Positions 12,984 through 24,634 of a stretch of DNA of 64,000 bases are shown piece after piece. The stretch lies in NCBI GenBank assembly GCA_904066235.2, contig CAJFCV020000001.1:8990001-9054000 (forward strand), given 5' to 3'. Source of the stretch: Bursaphelenchus xylophilus (lineage: Eukaryota > Nematoda > Chromadorea > Rhabditida > Aphelenchoididae). Positions within the stretch are counted from its first letter, which is position 1. Each line of letters opens with the position of its first letter. The position numbers and the translations under genes are program-made. The notes beneath the pieces were generated by a model. It saw only the letters and a list, made by a program, of their open reading frames with translations. It was not told where the DNA came from and made no database searches.

Positions 12984-13235
12984 TTAGGCTCCGACCACAA
13001 TCAAACTGGGGTCGTTAGCTGTTTGTTCAACGAATTGGCTAACAAATTTAGCCCCGAATATGGTAGCCATTCCCAGGGCTCGGCTATTTGTGGTCTCAAA
13101 TAACGTCATGGATACGACAAAACAATATAAATTGACGTTTATTAGATAAAAACACCCATAACAGACTGGTTTACCGGGACTAAGAACGATTCTGAACCGA
13201 GATTTTGATGTTGAATGGCAGTAGAGCAAGTGCAA
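12984..13235 (-). CDS. hypothetical exon, C-terminal fragment
   Basis: An open frame of 83 codons ends in TAA at the left. The last 35 or so residues (from about NSRALGMATIFGAKF to LIVVGA) have a balanced amphipathic composition that looks coding, while the upstream part is less convincing. A possible donor (CCCG|GTAAACC) and acceptor (AATAG) lie inside, so only the end may be exon. I do not recognise a family. It lies just downstream of the next minus-strand exon, which has its own stop, so the two are probably separate units. Confidence 0.3.
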   Translation of the reverse strand: MHLLYCHSTSKSRFRIVLSPGKPVCYGCFYLINVNLYCFVVSMTLFETTNSRALGMATIFGAKFVSQFVEQTANDPSLIVVGA

Positions 13236-13321
13236 TGTAAGAAGTTCAAATTAAAACATTTTGCAAAAAGATTAAAGTGTAATTAAGATCAGGCTTAAAG
13301 GATCATAAGGAGATTACTGTT

Positions 13322-13593
13322 TCATTCGAATGGAGCCACTTCTCTAGCCCAATCTTGTAACTTCCGAGAATCCGAGGGGTCTTTCTCAGTGACTTTGTTG
13401 TTAATATAATCGATCGCCTTGGCCTTTCCTCCTTCTTCGAATGCGTAAAATACGGCTGGACCTGTGTAGCCGGGAGTCAGCTCTTTGACGGAAGGCTTAA
13501 ACTTGTCTGGTCCTTGGTATTTCTCATCTCCTTTTCGAACGTAATAATTGGATCGGCCAATGTAAAGGGAGAACTCACCGTTCGAAACTCCGT
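13322..13593 (-). CDS. hypothetical small protein, terminal exon
   Basis: A typical acceptor (TTTTTTCAG) precedes an open frame of about 90 codons ending in TGA. The product is hydrophilic and compact (residues such as YYVRKGDEKYQGPDKFKP and a GYTGPAVFYAFEEGG segment), with no membrane span or Cys. The 5' exon is unresolved: candidate starts lie at about 13685-13710, in the continuous frame, and about 13800 (MSRRSFGWGLPAITA-like, resembling a mitochondrial presequence), but no splice joins the latter in frame. Composition resembles a small mitochondrial accessory subunit, but that is a guess. No function is assigned. Confidence 0.45.
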
Positions 13594-13735
13594 CTGAAAA
13601 AATGATGATTAAAACGCTGATAGTGGGAATTTTACGGGGAATTTTGAAGTTTACAGGGGGATATATAGGCCATATACGAGCATTCAAATGGCGTTTCGAA
13701 CCCATTTCCAAGTGAAAGTAGCCTTTTTCCGACAC

Positions 13736-16118
13736 CTTCTGTCAGATTCCACGTTGGCCGCTGTAATCGCCGGCAAGCCCCAGCCAAAACTGCGCCTACT
13801 CATCACCGAGGAATATATAATATAATATACACCTCTTTTAGCGTTCTCTAGCAACAAGGCGGAACTATAACACGTTTGATTTCCTTATTGTATCAATGCC
13901 AATTTGCGCAATCTACTCTTGTCATGTTGTCTGTCAGAAAACCCAAGCAATTATCGTTTTTCTGAACATCCCAATCTATCGCCTTCATGATCCTTACGTC
14001 ATTTTAAAATACCTCTGTTTTATACTTTAGACACCCACCCCGATAACGATCAATTATGCACGCCCATTACTCATAAAATCTTGTAAACCTTGCGCATTTT
14101 ACGGCTCTTAACAAGTTGTTTCTCAGACTTAGTTTATGCTTTACGAAGTAACTCGATGCTTCTGAAAATAAAAACTTTACTATTACTTGGTGGTTTACGA
14201 CAAAACAACGCTACAAATTTGAGTCCAGGCATAACATTCACTTGTAAAACAGATCAGCACTGGTTTAGAGGCCGTTTATTGCATTTAGAAAGTGTAAATA
14301 ATTAGTGGGAGTAGTAAAAATACTTAAAGAAAAATTTTGCAGCGCCATTTTTTATACATTTCCGTCGTTTTTTCATCACTTGCGCAATAAGGAAGTATAC
14401 ATATGGGGCTCATTTGTAAAACAGTCGTTGCCAGGAATAACAGAGACATCAACCAAGTACTCATGCCACCAAAAAATTGGAAGAACTAAGCGTTGTGATT
14501 TACCAAAAAAAGTTTAGTTGTATTACTTGGTTTTGTAAACAAAAAGTTTTTCTTTCCCGAGCGAAAGGAACGGCTCCCCCTGTCAATGGAAACAATGATT
14601 TCCGTCAAAGATAAAACATTTTTTCTTGTAGAAACAGTAGCTCCTCTAACGTTCTGAAAAATGGGGGTAAAAGTCCAAAGCAACAACAACGTTCCAGCTG
14701 ACAAAATAACCGAAAATTATTTGAAGCAGATATTAGATTTGATGCAATCACTATGATACTAAAAATGATACATTTTGGTACCTTTTTTGAGCCTCAACAG
14801 AAAAAGTGGAAGCGTTGTTCTTTTCAGAACTAAAAAGGATCGTGTCTGTTACCTCAGACAAGAACTCCAAAATGTTTTTGGGCCCAAACAAAATTATTTC
14901 TCTGATTGTGACCATGCAAACCGATCTTCCGATCAACAGATGGGGTAGTAAAGGCGTTAATGGTTCAAAATTTTGGAATTAGCCCCAGTTTATACACTGG
15001 AATCACAACCAGGATTGTCTGCATCCAAGACAACTTTTACTTCACTCTGGACACCGATTCTTGTCGACTCAGCAAAGTCTACCCAGACCTCGTCGAGTGG
15101 CCCACACACAAAAAATCCAAGGTTTCGGCGACGAAGTCCGAAAAAAGTAACGCCTTATACATATTCCCCAATAATTCGACCTATATAACCCCCTTTGTGC
15201 AATTTTATGTTAAAAGCTGATGACTAAAATACCAGCAATCAACTACCATACAAGCTCAGTCATAACCAACGCACAAAATGGCCATAACTCACCGGAATTG
15301 CAACAAACAAGCAAGGTCGTGAAAATAAAGATCGCCTTCGCAGCTGACTTCATCGCTCTTCAGGAACGTCGGAATGAACGTTGGGAACAGGCGGAAGACG
15401 TTACTTTTGAACTCTTACTCCATAAAAGAGTTTTTATTACCACCTGATGTTCTTTTGTAAAGCGAGAAGAGAGGAGGCGGCCTGAAGGTACAGCCCTGGC
15501 AAGCAATTAAAACCAGTTTATAACAGAAGGTACCCTCTCCCTTCTCAATTATTCCCACAGCATGGTATTGTAATTGTTATTCGAGAGCAATGCACCTACA
15601 AAAGGAGAATACTAACCATAAGATGGGGTGAGATTATGTTGTTTCCATAATTGAAGGTGAGTCAGGGGCAGTGCAAGGCAACTTTGTAAACTTTCGAAGG
15701 AGAATGTCGATTACTGGTTGGTTAAAAAATTGGGAGAATATAACTCGTAGCACGAAGGGCAACGTTAAAGTAAAATTAGAGCACACTTTCATTCCCCGAG
15801 AGGCAGTAGATAAAAAAATACCTTTTTCAAAGACGACTAGTTACACTCTGGTTATCTTTTTGTAAACGTAGCTCTAAGATGCTGGGAATCACATATATAA
15901 ATCTTTGATTCAACGGAAGGCTTCCGGAAAAACAGCGAGTTTTTAGGCCGACTTTGACAGAGTTTTTTGACGGTCTGACAAAAGTGTAAAAGTCGTAATT
16001 AGGCAAAACCAATTTTAATGAGTAATTCTCATCAACTATTAAGAACTCCAAGAACAAAACCAAAATTTAATGACTAAAAATATCAGATTACATACTATAA
16101 TACAAAAAACAAGTTTAC
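13736..16118. other. intergenic DNA, no supported gene
   Basis: There is an AT-only stretch near 13810-13830 (TATATAATATAATATAC) that could be a promoter for the minus-strand exon below it. Otherwise I could not link any of the short open frames into a gene. Confidence 0.4.
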
Positions 16119-17773
16119 CTAGGCTTCAAAGTCCCGTAAATAGGCATTCTCAGAAATCCACTCGAGGAATCTCTGTCTCTCCTTCAATTCGGTCTTTTCG
16201 AATTCCTCGAGCAAAGTTCTAGCCATAAGTCGCGCTAAAGGGTCGGCAACCTGGGTGAGAGTCGTGAAGAAATGAGGAAAGGTCCATGCATGATGGTCGA
16301 CATTACAAAGATTCTCAAAGGATCTAAACATCAGCATAAGAAGGAACGATCTTAAACTCACCCTTTAATGACGTCATTGAAAGCCTTACAATTCCTAAGA
16401 GCCCTGCAACTTTGGTGTTTGAATGCAAAAGGATACGTAAAGAGGTAACAGTGACTCGCGTGTTGGCCAAATTGAGACCTTACACTGCATAACTTCTTTG
16501 CCAGTAGACGAACACAATGCCCTGCCTCGTCTTTGTCGAAGGTGTCAAAGTTACACCAAGTCCAGTTGGGGGCAATTATAATTCTCTTGAAGACTTTATG
16601 GACCTTTAGATCGGAAATGATTTGCAGAACTTCATCCACCGGCTCAGTCATGAACTAAAAATGGAAATATTAGGTGTTTATCAAATCAGGTGTAAAATAC
16701 CGGGTTTCATTCAATTACAGCCTAACCCACCCTCATATACGTGCAAATCTTTTCAGCACCGTAGATCTCTGGCCAATCACCGCATAAGACGACCAAAAAC
16801 ATCTTGGTCATATCCACTTGCAGCCAGGCTTTCTGAAGCTGAGAGTCGCTAACGGTGGTGTACTTATACGTAATAACTTCGGGCTAAAAGTCGATAAAAA
16901 AAATATGAATCAACTTGCCACCGATCTGCTCTTATCTAATATAAATCGGCGATTATAATTGAAGTGAGTGTAAGTATGACATCTGGTAGTATTTACATTA
17001 AAATAGAGATAACGATCGAACTCCCGTCGAATAATTGCCCTTTTTTCTGCAAACGGATCATCTTCCTTCTCATGGGAAGGTGAGGGTACCGGCGATGGCC
17101 CATCTTCTAATGCCGATGGAATTTCTTCAGGAAAGTCTTCCTAAAAATGTAACCTCAAATAAAATGCACCTACTTTTAAAGCTTTCAAAGCGGGTTTGAG
17201 ATCAAATGGATTCAAACCAAGGGGTACACGGTCTTCTTTCACTTTTTGTCTCGTTAGTCCATTTACACGGTACCTTCTGAATAAAATTTTTTTTATAGAA
17301 GGTTCGGAAAAAGTCGGAAAATCGGGCCAAACTCATAAACAAACATGAACTTACACCTTTCCGTCATGGTACTCCTTCGGAATGCTGTCGACCATGTGTT
17401 TCACAAACTTTCTCATATGACGTTCGGATATTTGAGGTTCAGGCAATTCAGGCATCGAAGATGGTTCAGCATTGACTGCTGAGCCATTTGACGTTGTTGA
17501 ATGCATTTCAGGTATACTTGTCTAAAGCGAGCCACAATATTACGTAACATTTTCAGCTGGAAGATCAGATTTTAGGTATAAAATTACCTTGAAAGTCGGG
17601 AATTTGTCAAATTGTACCATGTTTTCTGTAGGATAGACATGGCTGTCCATTGTTTGGTTTTGGCCGACATCTTCTTCATCCGATTCAAACTCGCTAAAGC
17701 AATTTCGAATAGAAAACGATAGATTTTACACTTACATTGGGAGTTGTCGCGAAAGTTTCAACATTTTTTTCAT
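16119..17773 (-). CDS. unknown nematode protein, eight exons, 402 residues
   Basis: Exons on the minus strand: 17773-17736, 17693-17588, 17521-17355, 17276-17174, 17140-16997, 16883-16731, 16654-16362 and 16323-16119. All introns are GT-AG, most end in TTTAG or TTCAG, and the phases give one frame of 402 codons plus TAG. The start ATG was chosen because it opens the first exon and no in-frame exon precedes it. Residues 1-180 are acidic, Pro/Ser/Glu-rich and probably disordered. From about 200 the protein is globular with hydrophobic strands (MTKMFLVVLCGDWPEIYG, FKRIIIAPNWTWCNFDTF), several Cys and a charged helical C terminus. It has no signal peptide. I do not recognise the family. Confidence 0.75.
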
Positions 17774-18301
17774 TTTTGTGAAAAACTGGTAAGAATAAAT
17801 AGGATAGACTTCAAATGTTTATGCCGTCCCTCGCGTAATCTCTACCATGTTGAACAATAAAGCTGTCACACTGCACGGCGATTTCAAAGGTCCCTTTCGC
17901 GGTGGAAAAAAAACAAAAAACGCGCAGCCGGCAGAGGAAGGTATACGATGAAACATGTTTAGGAAGAAATCGTACAGTTTCATCAGTGTGATGTAATCGA
18001 TACTAAACGAAGATGCCTGTTGAGTACTTTGCGGAAACCAGGCGTTCTGGGTTTTTGACATCAGGTGAAACGGCTTAGGGCTGCGTGATTCCCAGGCCAT
18101 AGACGAGTATCAAAACAAGAGGCTGATTTTTCATCGTATTTTGAGGTGTTGTTGCGAATGTTTAATGGCTTGCTTGGGAAACGGAACAAGAGCCGACAAG
18201 AACAGCGGAAAAAAGACTGCCGTTGGATGACCGTTGAACGCACACACAGAAGAATAATTTCGACCAGAAAGTAGAACACTTCCGCAGACGACCAGGAAAT
18301 A
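17774..18301. other. upstream region of the 402-residue gene, no other gene seen
   Basis: This probably holds the promoter of the minus-strand gene. A minus-strand open frame at 17819-18100 has no acceptor, donor or neighbour to support it. Confidence 0.4.
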
Positions 18302-18445
18302 CTAGTCGGGCCATAAAGTCCTGACACATTTTGCGGGTTTCGCGCACGAAAGTGCATGTCGCTAGTGCAAAAAGGGGGGTTGCCGCAACGGGTCCGAAGT
18401 AAAAACGCACCGTGCAAATGTGTCAGGACTTCATGTCGCGACTAC
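18302..18445. mobile_element. diverged MITE copy, TA-flanked
   Basis: The ends match the 4807-5032 element: CTAGTCGGGCCATAAAGTCC at the left and its inverted partner (GGACTTCATGTCGCGACTA) at the right, with TA on both sides (18300-18301 and 18446-18447). It is shorter than the first copy and the interior has diverged. Next to the right end ACTACTACTA has expanded slightly. Confidence 0.7.
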
Positions 18446-19368
18446 TACTACTAGTCGTTCCAGGAAGTGCGTACACAGTTCGTTCTTCTTTCCTGTACCG
18501 CGCTGTCACGCTCCACAAAATGCACGGCGACGTAGTTGAAAGAAACTTACGTCGCTGCGACGTTTGAATTGCACGTTGCGAAAGAGCAAATGCACAGCGC
18601 GGAAAATTTGCGACGAAAGGTCCACGCACTTCCCGGAACGAGTAGCACTCCGTCCTCCAAACAACCGACCGCCGGATTCCGGGAACTTACCGACCAGGAT
18701 CAACTTAGTTGACTGATTTTCCATTCTCGGCTTTGATACACAGTTAAAACAATACAATACCGACAGTAATGGCGCTTTTACGGCCGAACAAGGGGTAAAC
18801 AACCCTCACTAACCCAACTGTTCTTTCTGGCCCTATTCCCCTCCTACGTATGCATCCTACCCTTCCACAATGCCAGGTCGAAAATGCCCAACGTCCCAGA
18901 GGATATAAGTAATTCGGCCGAGAAACCAGCCATAGTTCAACGCCTTTCAAAGCCAGAAACTAAAAGAATTCTAGCTACCCCTCACTTCCAGACTAAACCA
19001 TCAATATCTACGCTATCTGCTCCCTACCAGCCCAGTAATAATAACTTCGTCATAGGCTGCCCAACTACAGCATCAGCACCATTCAACCCAATTCCGATTA
19101 CTTACCTTCTCCGATCTTTTCTCCCATTTCCCCTTCCCCTTTCAAAGCAAAAACAAAATAATATAAAAAAGAAACAAATAGATCAAATTAAAATCGTAGA
19201 TTCTTCTTCTTCTGGGCTGGAAAGTTGCCTGGACAGGTTTAATGGGACTTGAAGGAATCTGTAAGAAAATGGAGATTAGAAGGCTAAAAAAATCAAATTT
19301 AAGTTCACATGAGTAATACAGAGATCTCGAAAAATTGTAATCATAGTGACTAAAATTTCGCCAAAGTA
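18446..19368. other. no supported gene
   Basis: A 122-codon plus-strand open frame at 18884-19252 has low-complexity Pro/Ser/Asn composition and ends in Lys-rich sequence. I found no splice partner or motif and do not call it. Confidence 0.4.
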
Positions 19369-19564
19369 CAGGGTGGTTCAGCCGAAGCTTCCATCCTTAT
19401 TTCAAGTATTTCTCCGACAATAATGCATCAATTTCTATAAAATTTATATTAAATTTAAGCTGAAGTGCCCCATTTTTTGTCCACCAAATATGACGGACCC
19501 AAGTTCACCGTGGCTCCCGTACTGACCTTCGATATTTTCATTTTAGAGCCCGAAATCGGGTTGT

Positions 19565-19960
19565 GTCCGAACAGTGCACCTGAAACAAACAGTGCACCTG
19601 GCTGAACGGGGCACCTGAGCGAACGGTGCACCTGACACATTTTGAACTGTGCACCTGGGCGAACGGTGCACCTGGGTGAACAGTGCACCTGGGCGAACTT
19701 CGGGACTGGTAAAAAGGATTTTTTTTGGAAAATTTTAATAAAATTTGAAATGTTTTCGCTTCGGGACTGGGAAAAAGGATTTTTCATGAACAATTGAACA
19801 AAAATTGAAAGGTTTTCGCTTTGAGACAGGGAAAAAGGATTTTTTGGAAACTTTTAGTAAAATTTTCAAAGGTTTTCGCTTCGGGACTGGGAAAAAGGAT
19901 TTTCTTTGGAAAAGTTTAATAAAATTTGAAAGGTTTTCGCTTCGGGATAAATATGGCAAG
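19565..19960. repeat. left-arm GTGCACCTG minisatellite and 60-bp array
   Basis: 19565-19700 holds about seven units of roughly 20 bp built on GTGCACCTGGGCGAAC. 19700-19960 holds about four units of about 60 bp containing GGTTTTCGCTTCGGGACTGG and a poly-T/A segment. Mirror images lie in the right arm. Because 60 is divisible by three, these arrays create long repetitive open frames on both strands that are not genes. Confidence 0.85.
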
Positions 19961-20119
19961 GGTAGATCAAGGCAAATTCTTTTGACGGATTTTTTTTATG
20001 TGACAAATGGGGATCAAGTTAAGCCGTTTTTACTGATTTCTTTGTTTGTGAAAAGCTAGATATGAAAGGGGAGATCAAGGCAACTTGTTCTGACTAATTT
20101 TTCGTCTGTGAAAAAAATG

Positions 20120-20461
<342 letters not shown>

Positions 20462-20609
20462 TCATTTATCTCTTTATAAACAAAAAAAATTGTCAAAAAA
20501 AGCTTACCTTGATCTCCCCTTGTCATATTTATCTTTTCACACACAAAAAAATCAGTCAAAAAACTTGCTTTGATCCCCATTGTCATATTTACCTTTTCAC
20601 AAAGAAAAA

Positions 20610-21205
20610 ATGGTTTTTTTCCTTTTCCGAAGCGAAAACTTTTCAAATTCTTTTCAATTATACACAAAAATTCCTTTTTCCCTGCCCCGAAGCGAAAACC
20701 TTTCAAATTTTTTTAAAATTTTCCAAAAAAATTTTTTTTCCCTGTCCCGAAGCGAAAACCTTTCAAATTTTTTAAAAATTTTCCAAAAAAATCCTTTTTC
20801 CCAGTCCCGAAGCGAAAACCTTTCAAATTTTATTAAAAATTTCCAAAAAAATCCTTTTTCCCAGTCCCGAAGCGAAAACCTTTCAAATTTTATTAAAATT
20901 TTCCAAAAAAATCCTTTTTCCCTGTCTCGAAGCGAAAACCTTTCAAATTTTTTAAAAAATTTCCAAAAAAAATCCTTTTTCGTTGTCCCGAAACGAAAAC
21001 CTTTCAAATTTTCTTCAATAATGCACAAAAAAACTTTTTTTCAAGGTGCACCATTCGCCTAGGTGCACTGTTCAAACAAGAAAATGTCAGGTGCACCGTT
21101 CAGCCAGGTGCACTATTCACCCAGGTGCCACGTTCAGCCAGGTGCACAATTCACCCAGGTGCCCCGTTCAGCCAGGTGCACAATTCGTCAGGTGCACCGT
21201 TCGGA
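20610..21205. repeat. right-arm 60-bp array and GTGCAC minisatellite
   Basis: About seven 60-bp units containing CCGAAGCGAAAACCTTTCAA are followed from 21040 by the GTGCACC minisatellite (CAGGTGCACCGTTCAGC-type units). They are the inverted counterparts of the left-arm arrays. The plus-strand open frame over this stretch repeats a 20-residue unit (SENLSNF...) and is a by-product of the array. Confidence 0.85.
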
Positions 21206-21905
21206 CCGAATCCGAAATCGGTGACACTTGGAAAATTTTTGCAATGATTTTCAATTGAGTTTCTCGGACTTGGAAAATTTTTGGACTTCCGGCAAAAACA
21301 AAGTCGTCAAATTCGGTGAAAATTTTTTTAAAAGTAAGGTTCACAGAAGTACCAAGTGCCTAACAAGCATCTTTCAATCGGCGAGGTACCAAATCGAACG
21401 AATGAAAACGAAAACTCTTTTCATGGGCAATCTAGGCCTCACAACGTGTTATTTATCTTCGAGGGGGATGTTGACATGCCTGTAAGCAGTCTCGCCCATT
21501 TGTTCACATTTTGAATTTCGATTTAACGAGGAAAAAAAATTTCGATTACCGAAGCCTGTTACCCTAGGACAATGCCTTGAAAATTAATTACGAGTATTCC
21601 ATTCACTGCCGTCAATTTTTTCACCTACATCTAAATGTCTTAGTTAGCCAAAGACTCGAATATTTCCAAGTCCGAGAAACTCAATTGAGAATCATTGCAA
21701 AAATTTTCTAAGTTTCACCGATTTCGGGCTCTAAAATTTGGAATGAAAATATCAAAGATCAGTACGGGTATCTCCGTGAATTTGGGCCTGTCATATTTGG
21801 TGGACAGAAAATAGTGTACCTCAGCTTCAATTTGAGATAAATTTTATGGAAATTGCGAAGAAATACTTGAAATAAGGATGGAAGCTTCGGCTGAACCACC
21901 CTGTA

Positions 21906-22299
21906 GTAGTCATATACTTTTATCGCATTTAAATTTACTTTATCCCCCTACACGCAAAATAAGTGGGCCAAAAACTGTCACGATTCCATAATTCAATTAC
22001 TAATTTACTTGATCTCTGATCGGAATACCCCTGTAATCCACTTACGAAATTTCAGATCAGTTTAATAACCGATAACCCACTTACTTTTCAATTTTCTTGC
22101 ATTGTGCAGATTAAACGATGATGACTTTGTTCTTGATATCCACTGCTCCACACTCAAATTTCTTCAATCTTATACCGATTGTCATTCATATACAAACTTT
22201 GGGAAACCTGGAAGCAATGCTTTACTACAAATGGAAAAATTTGAAAACGAAATTTAACTATCTCGTCAACAACATAAAGCCCCTACAAATCTTTCATAA
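21906..22299. other. no supported gene
   Basis: A unique stretch right of the fold-back element. No exon chain found. Confidence 0.4.
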
Positions 22300-22502
22300 T
22301 CAAGTTAAAAATTCGTGTGATAACCAAAAAAGCGCCCAAAAGTCTCCGCCGAATACACTGCTTTCCGCGTTGGCGGAGAAAATGATTTTTTAAGGCAAAA
22401 AACCGCCCATATTCTTTGTTATGCAAAAAAATTTTTTGGATATCTTGACTGAGCGCTAAGAAATCGGCGATTACTTTCCGAGGAATTTCTAGAAACACTC
22501 TG
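22300..22502. mobile_element. degraded MITE, relative of 23716-23954
   Basis: The segment shares CTCCGCCGAAT..ACTGCTTTCCGCG and AAAATGATTTTTTAAGGC with the MITE at 23716-23954 and ends at the right in GGAATTTCTAGAAACACTCTG followed by TA. The left terminus is not recognisable. Confidence 0.65.
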
Positions 22503-22544
22503 TAGACCAACCAAAGTCCCTCTATTAACGAAAGCTTCACTTAC

Positions 22545-22687
22545 CCCCAAACAAATTGAACTGTACATATTCAAACAAGCCGACCGTTCCACGGAAGGCA
22601 GGTTTCGGCAGAGTGACTTGTTCTTCGTTTCCGATCACTCCAGCTTCCGTGTTGACCACAAGGCAAACATGAAGGATGAAGGTCTTT
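22545..22687 (-). pseudogene. isolated exon-like segment
   Basis: An acceptor (TCTTTCAG) and a strong donor (GGGG|GTAAGTGAAG) bound 143 bp that is open in one frame, with coding-like composition (CLVVNTEAGVIGNEEQV, VGLFEYVQFNLFG). I could not link it with certainty to exons on either side, since the flanks are MITE remnants. It may be an internal exon of a gene broken by insertions, or an exon of a gene with long introns. Confidence 0.35.
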
Positions 22688-22719
22688 CTGAAAGAACAAT
22701 GTATTAAAAAGCGAAAAAC

Positions 22720-22955
22720 TTTTAAAAAAACAATAACTGCTAAAGCTATGGCCAAAAAGCGTTTTCTCTCTAACCGCTCTTCACGTTTAGCATGTTCTCT
22801 CGGCGGCAAAAATCATTCAATATCTCGGCGGCGTTTGCAAAGCGCGAGCTAAAACTTTCAGGAATTTGTATTTAGTTCATGCCCGACATGCGTGCAAAAT
22901 CTAAAGAAAATCTGGGCGTCGAATTTGGGGTACTTCACTTGCAGGGAAAGTAGTC
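22720..22955. mobile_element. partial copy of the 450-bp TNA-type MITE
   Basis: The sequence corresponds to the right half of the element at 31627-32076 (GCTATGGCCAAAAAGCG, CTCTCGGCGGCAAA, GCAAAGCGCGAGCTAAAACT) and runs to a damaged right end near 22955. The left half is missing. Confidence 0.75.
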
Positions 22956-23389
22956 ATCCCTACCGCAACATTTAAAAAAATATGTCGTAATAGCGGGCCT
23001 TTCACAAAACCAAACTCTTTCTCGATTGAACAGCTCCTAGTATCCCCTCTACAACTCCGTTCTCCACTTTATTCCTCCCAACTGACCTGATTCTTCCATT
23101 CGAGGATGTTCTCCCAGATAACATTGATTTCTCCATCTTCGCCAAGGCACCAAAGGTCAGACTTTCGACGGATTTCATGAAAATAAAGATATTAAAAATA
23201 GAATGGGCAGCATCTGAACTCATAAGGAAAAACAAAATACTACAAAAGTGATAAAAAAGCTTACTTTAATCATCAAAGAAGCTTCTGATGATTGGGGAAA
23301 GGGGGAAAGGGAGAGGGGGAGGGGGAGGGAGGTGGTGGGAGTAGAGAGAGAGAGAAAGGTTAAGATAGAGTTGTTGGAGTTGGAGCTTT

Positions 23390-23603
23390 GTTTTACTCTC
23401 TTTTTATTTTTTAGGCTTTTTATCTTTTCTTTTTTTTATTTTCTAGCCTTTTTTCTTACGTTCTTTTCTTTCTTTTTTTAATTAATTAAGATTTTTTTGG
23501 CCTTTTCACAATTCTCATTATTTTTTTATTTTCTCTTTTTAGCCTTTATTCTTTTCTTTTTTTTATTTTCTTGGCTTTTTTACTTTTTTTTTGTTTTTTT
23601 TCA
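23390..23603. repeat. polypyrimidine tract at the end of duplicated unit I
   Basis: About 200 bp of T-rich DNA with CTTTT and GGCTTTTT motifs. Similar tracts lie at 24280-24480 and 26145-26330, each directly downstream (minus sense) of a terminal-exon-like segment, so the tract is part of the duplicated unit. Confidence 0.7.
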
Positions 23604-24230
23604 TACACTTGGCGGTGAATCCTTCCAAATGGGGTCAAATAACGGGTCTTGGTGATCGAAAATGCCTGGAAAATAAAAAATAAATAAAGCAAACGTCGAA
23701 ACACGAATGCTAATAGGGTGATTCAAGAAATTCCGCGAAAGTTTTTGTCTATTTCTTGGCGCTCCGTCAAGAAATATTAGTGTGATGACCGAAAAAGTGC
23801 CAAAATGTCTCCGCCGAATCAACTGCTTTCCGCGTTGGCGTAGAAAATGATTTTTTAAGGCAAAAAAACCGCCCATCTTCTTTATCCTGCAAAAAGATTT
23901 TTTTGCGCCAAGGAATCGACAAAAACTTTTCGCGGAATTTCTTGAAACACCCTGTATTATAAAAACATGTTTAAAGCCCTCTACATTCCACGATCTAACC
24001 AAAACTTACATTTTATATTGACTGCTTCGTGTTGACCAGAACTTGAATTCCATGTATTTCCAAAGTATCGAGTTCTTCTGGCTGCTTGGTCGGAAAGGGG
24101 GTAATTCATTTCGTATTTTTCCAAAAGTACTGAAAGTAAGATCCAAATTACGTCATCATAAACTAAAGCAAAGTAAAATATAAGCCGAAAAGATAACTTA
24201 CATCATCAGGTCCCACTAAGAATCCATAAC
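23604..24230 (-). pseudogene. duplicated gene segment, unit I (decayed)
   Basis: In minus sense the unit holds an exon ending at a donor near 24202, an exon-like segment 24133-24011 (acceptor ACTTTCAG, donor AT|GTAAG), a MITE, and a terminal exon 23667-23604 (GIFDHQDPLFDPIWKDSPPSV, then TGA). The middle exon is shifted out of frame relative to its counterpart in unit II by a net 5-bp difference, so unit I looks non-functional. The family is not recognised. Confidence 0.45.
23716..23954. mobile_element. 239-bp MITE with TA duplication inside unit I
   Basis: The termini are inverted copies: GGGTGATTCAAGAAATTCCG at the left, complement ending CACCCTG at the right. TA flanks both ends (23714-23715 and 23955-23956). 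Unit II carries the corresponding uninterrupted sequence (CGAATGCTAGTATTATAAAA, around 24592), so insertion at a single TA is directly visible. Confidence 0.85.
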
Positions 24231-24634
24231 AAGTAGGAGATTTGTGGGATGATAAGCGACGACGGAGAGTACATCTTTTTCTTCTTTTTCAGTTTAATTT
24301 TTTTCTTATTCTTCTTTTCTTATTTTTTTATTTTTTTTTTCTTTTATGTATTTTTTTATTTTTTTCTTCTTATTCCTTATTTTTTCCTTTTTTTGGCTTT
24401 TTTTCTTTTTTTGCCTTTTTTCTCTTTCTTTTTTGCCTTTTCTATTTTCTGGCTTTTTTTCATCTTCTTTTTCCATACAATTGGCGGTGAATCTTCAAGG
24501 AACTTCCAAATGGGGTGCAAATAATCTTGGTGATCAAAAATGTCTGAAAAATAAAAAATAAATAAAGAAAACGTCGAAACACGAATGCTAGTATTATAAA
24601 AACATGCTTAAAGTCCTCTACATTCCACAATCTA

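Noticed and set aside
17819..18100. 93-codon minus-strand open frame upstream of the 402-residue gene
   Set aside because: No splice site links it to the first exon of that gene, and its composition is poor.
18884..19252. 122-codon plus-strand open frame
   Set aside because: Low-complexity composition, no splice signals, no partner exon, and it ends in a poly-Lys-like run next to a transposon.
20580..21062. 160-codon plus-strand open frame with 20-residue periodic sequence
   Set aside because: It coincides exactly with the 60-bp tandem array in the transposon arm, and the opposite strand is open as well. Frame is a consequence of the repeat length.
23248..24561. Phe-rich 77-91 codon plus-strand open frames
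   Set aside because: They are translations of polypyrimidine tracts.
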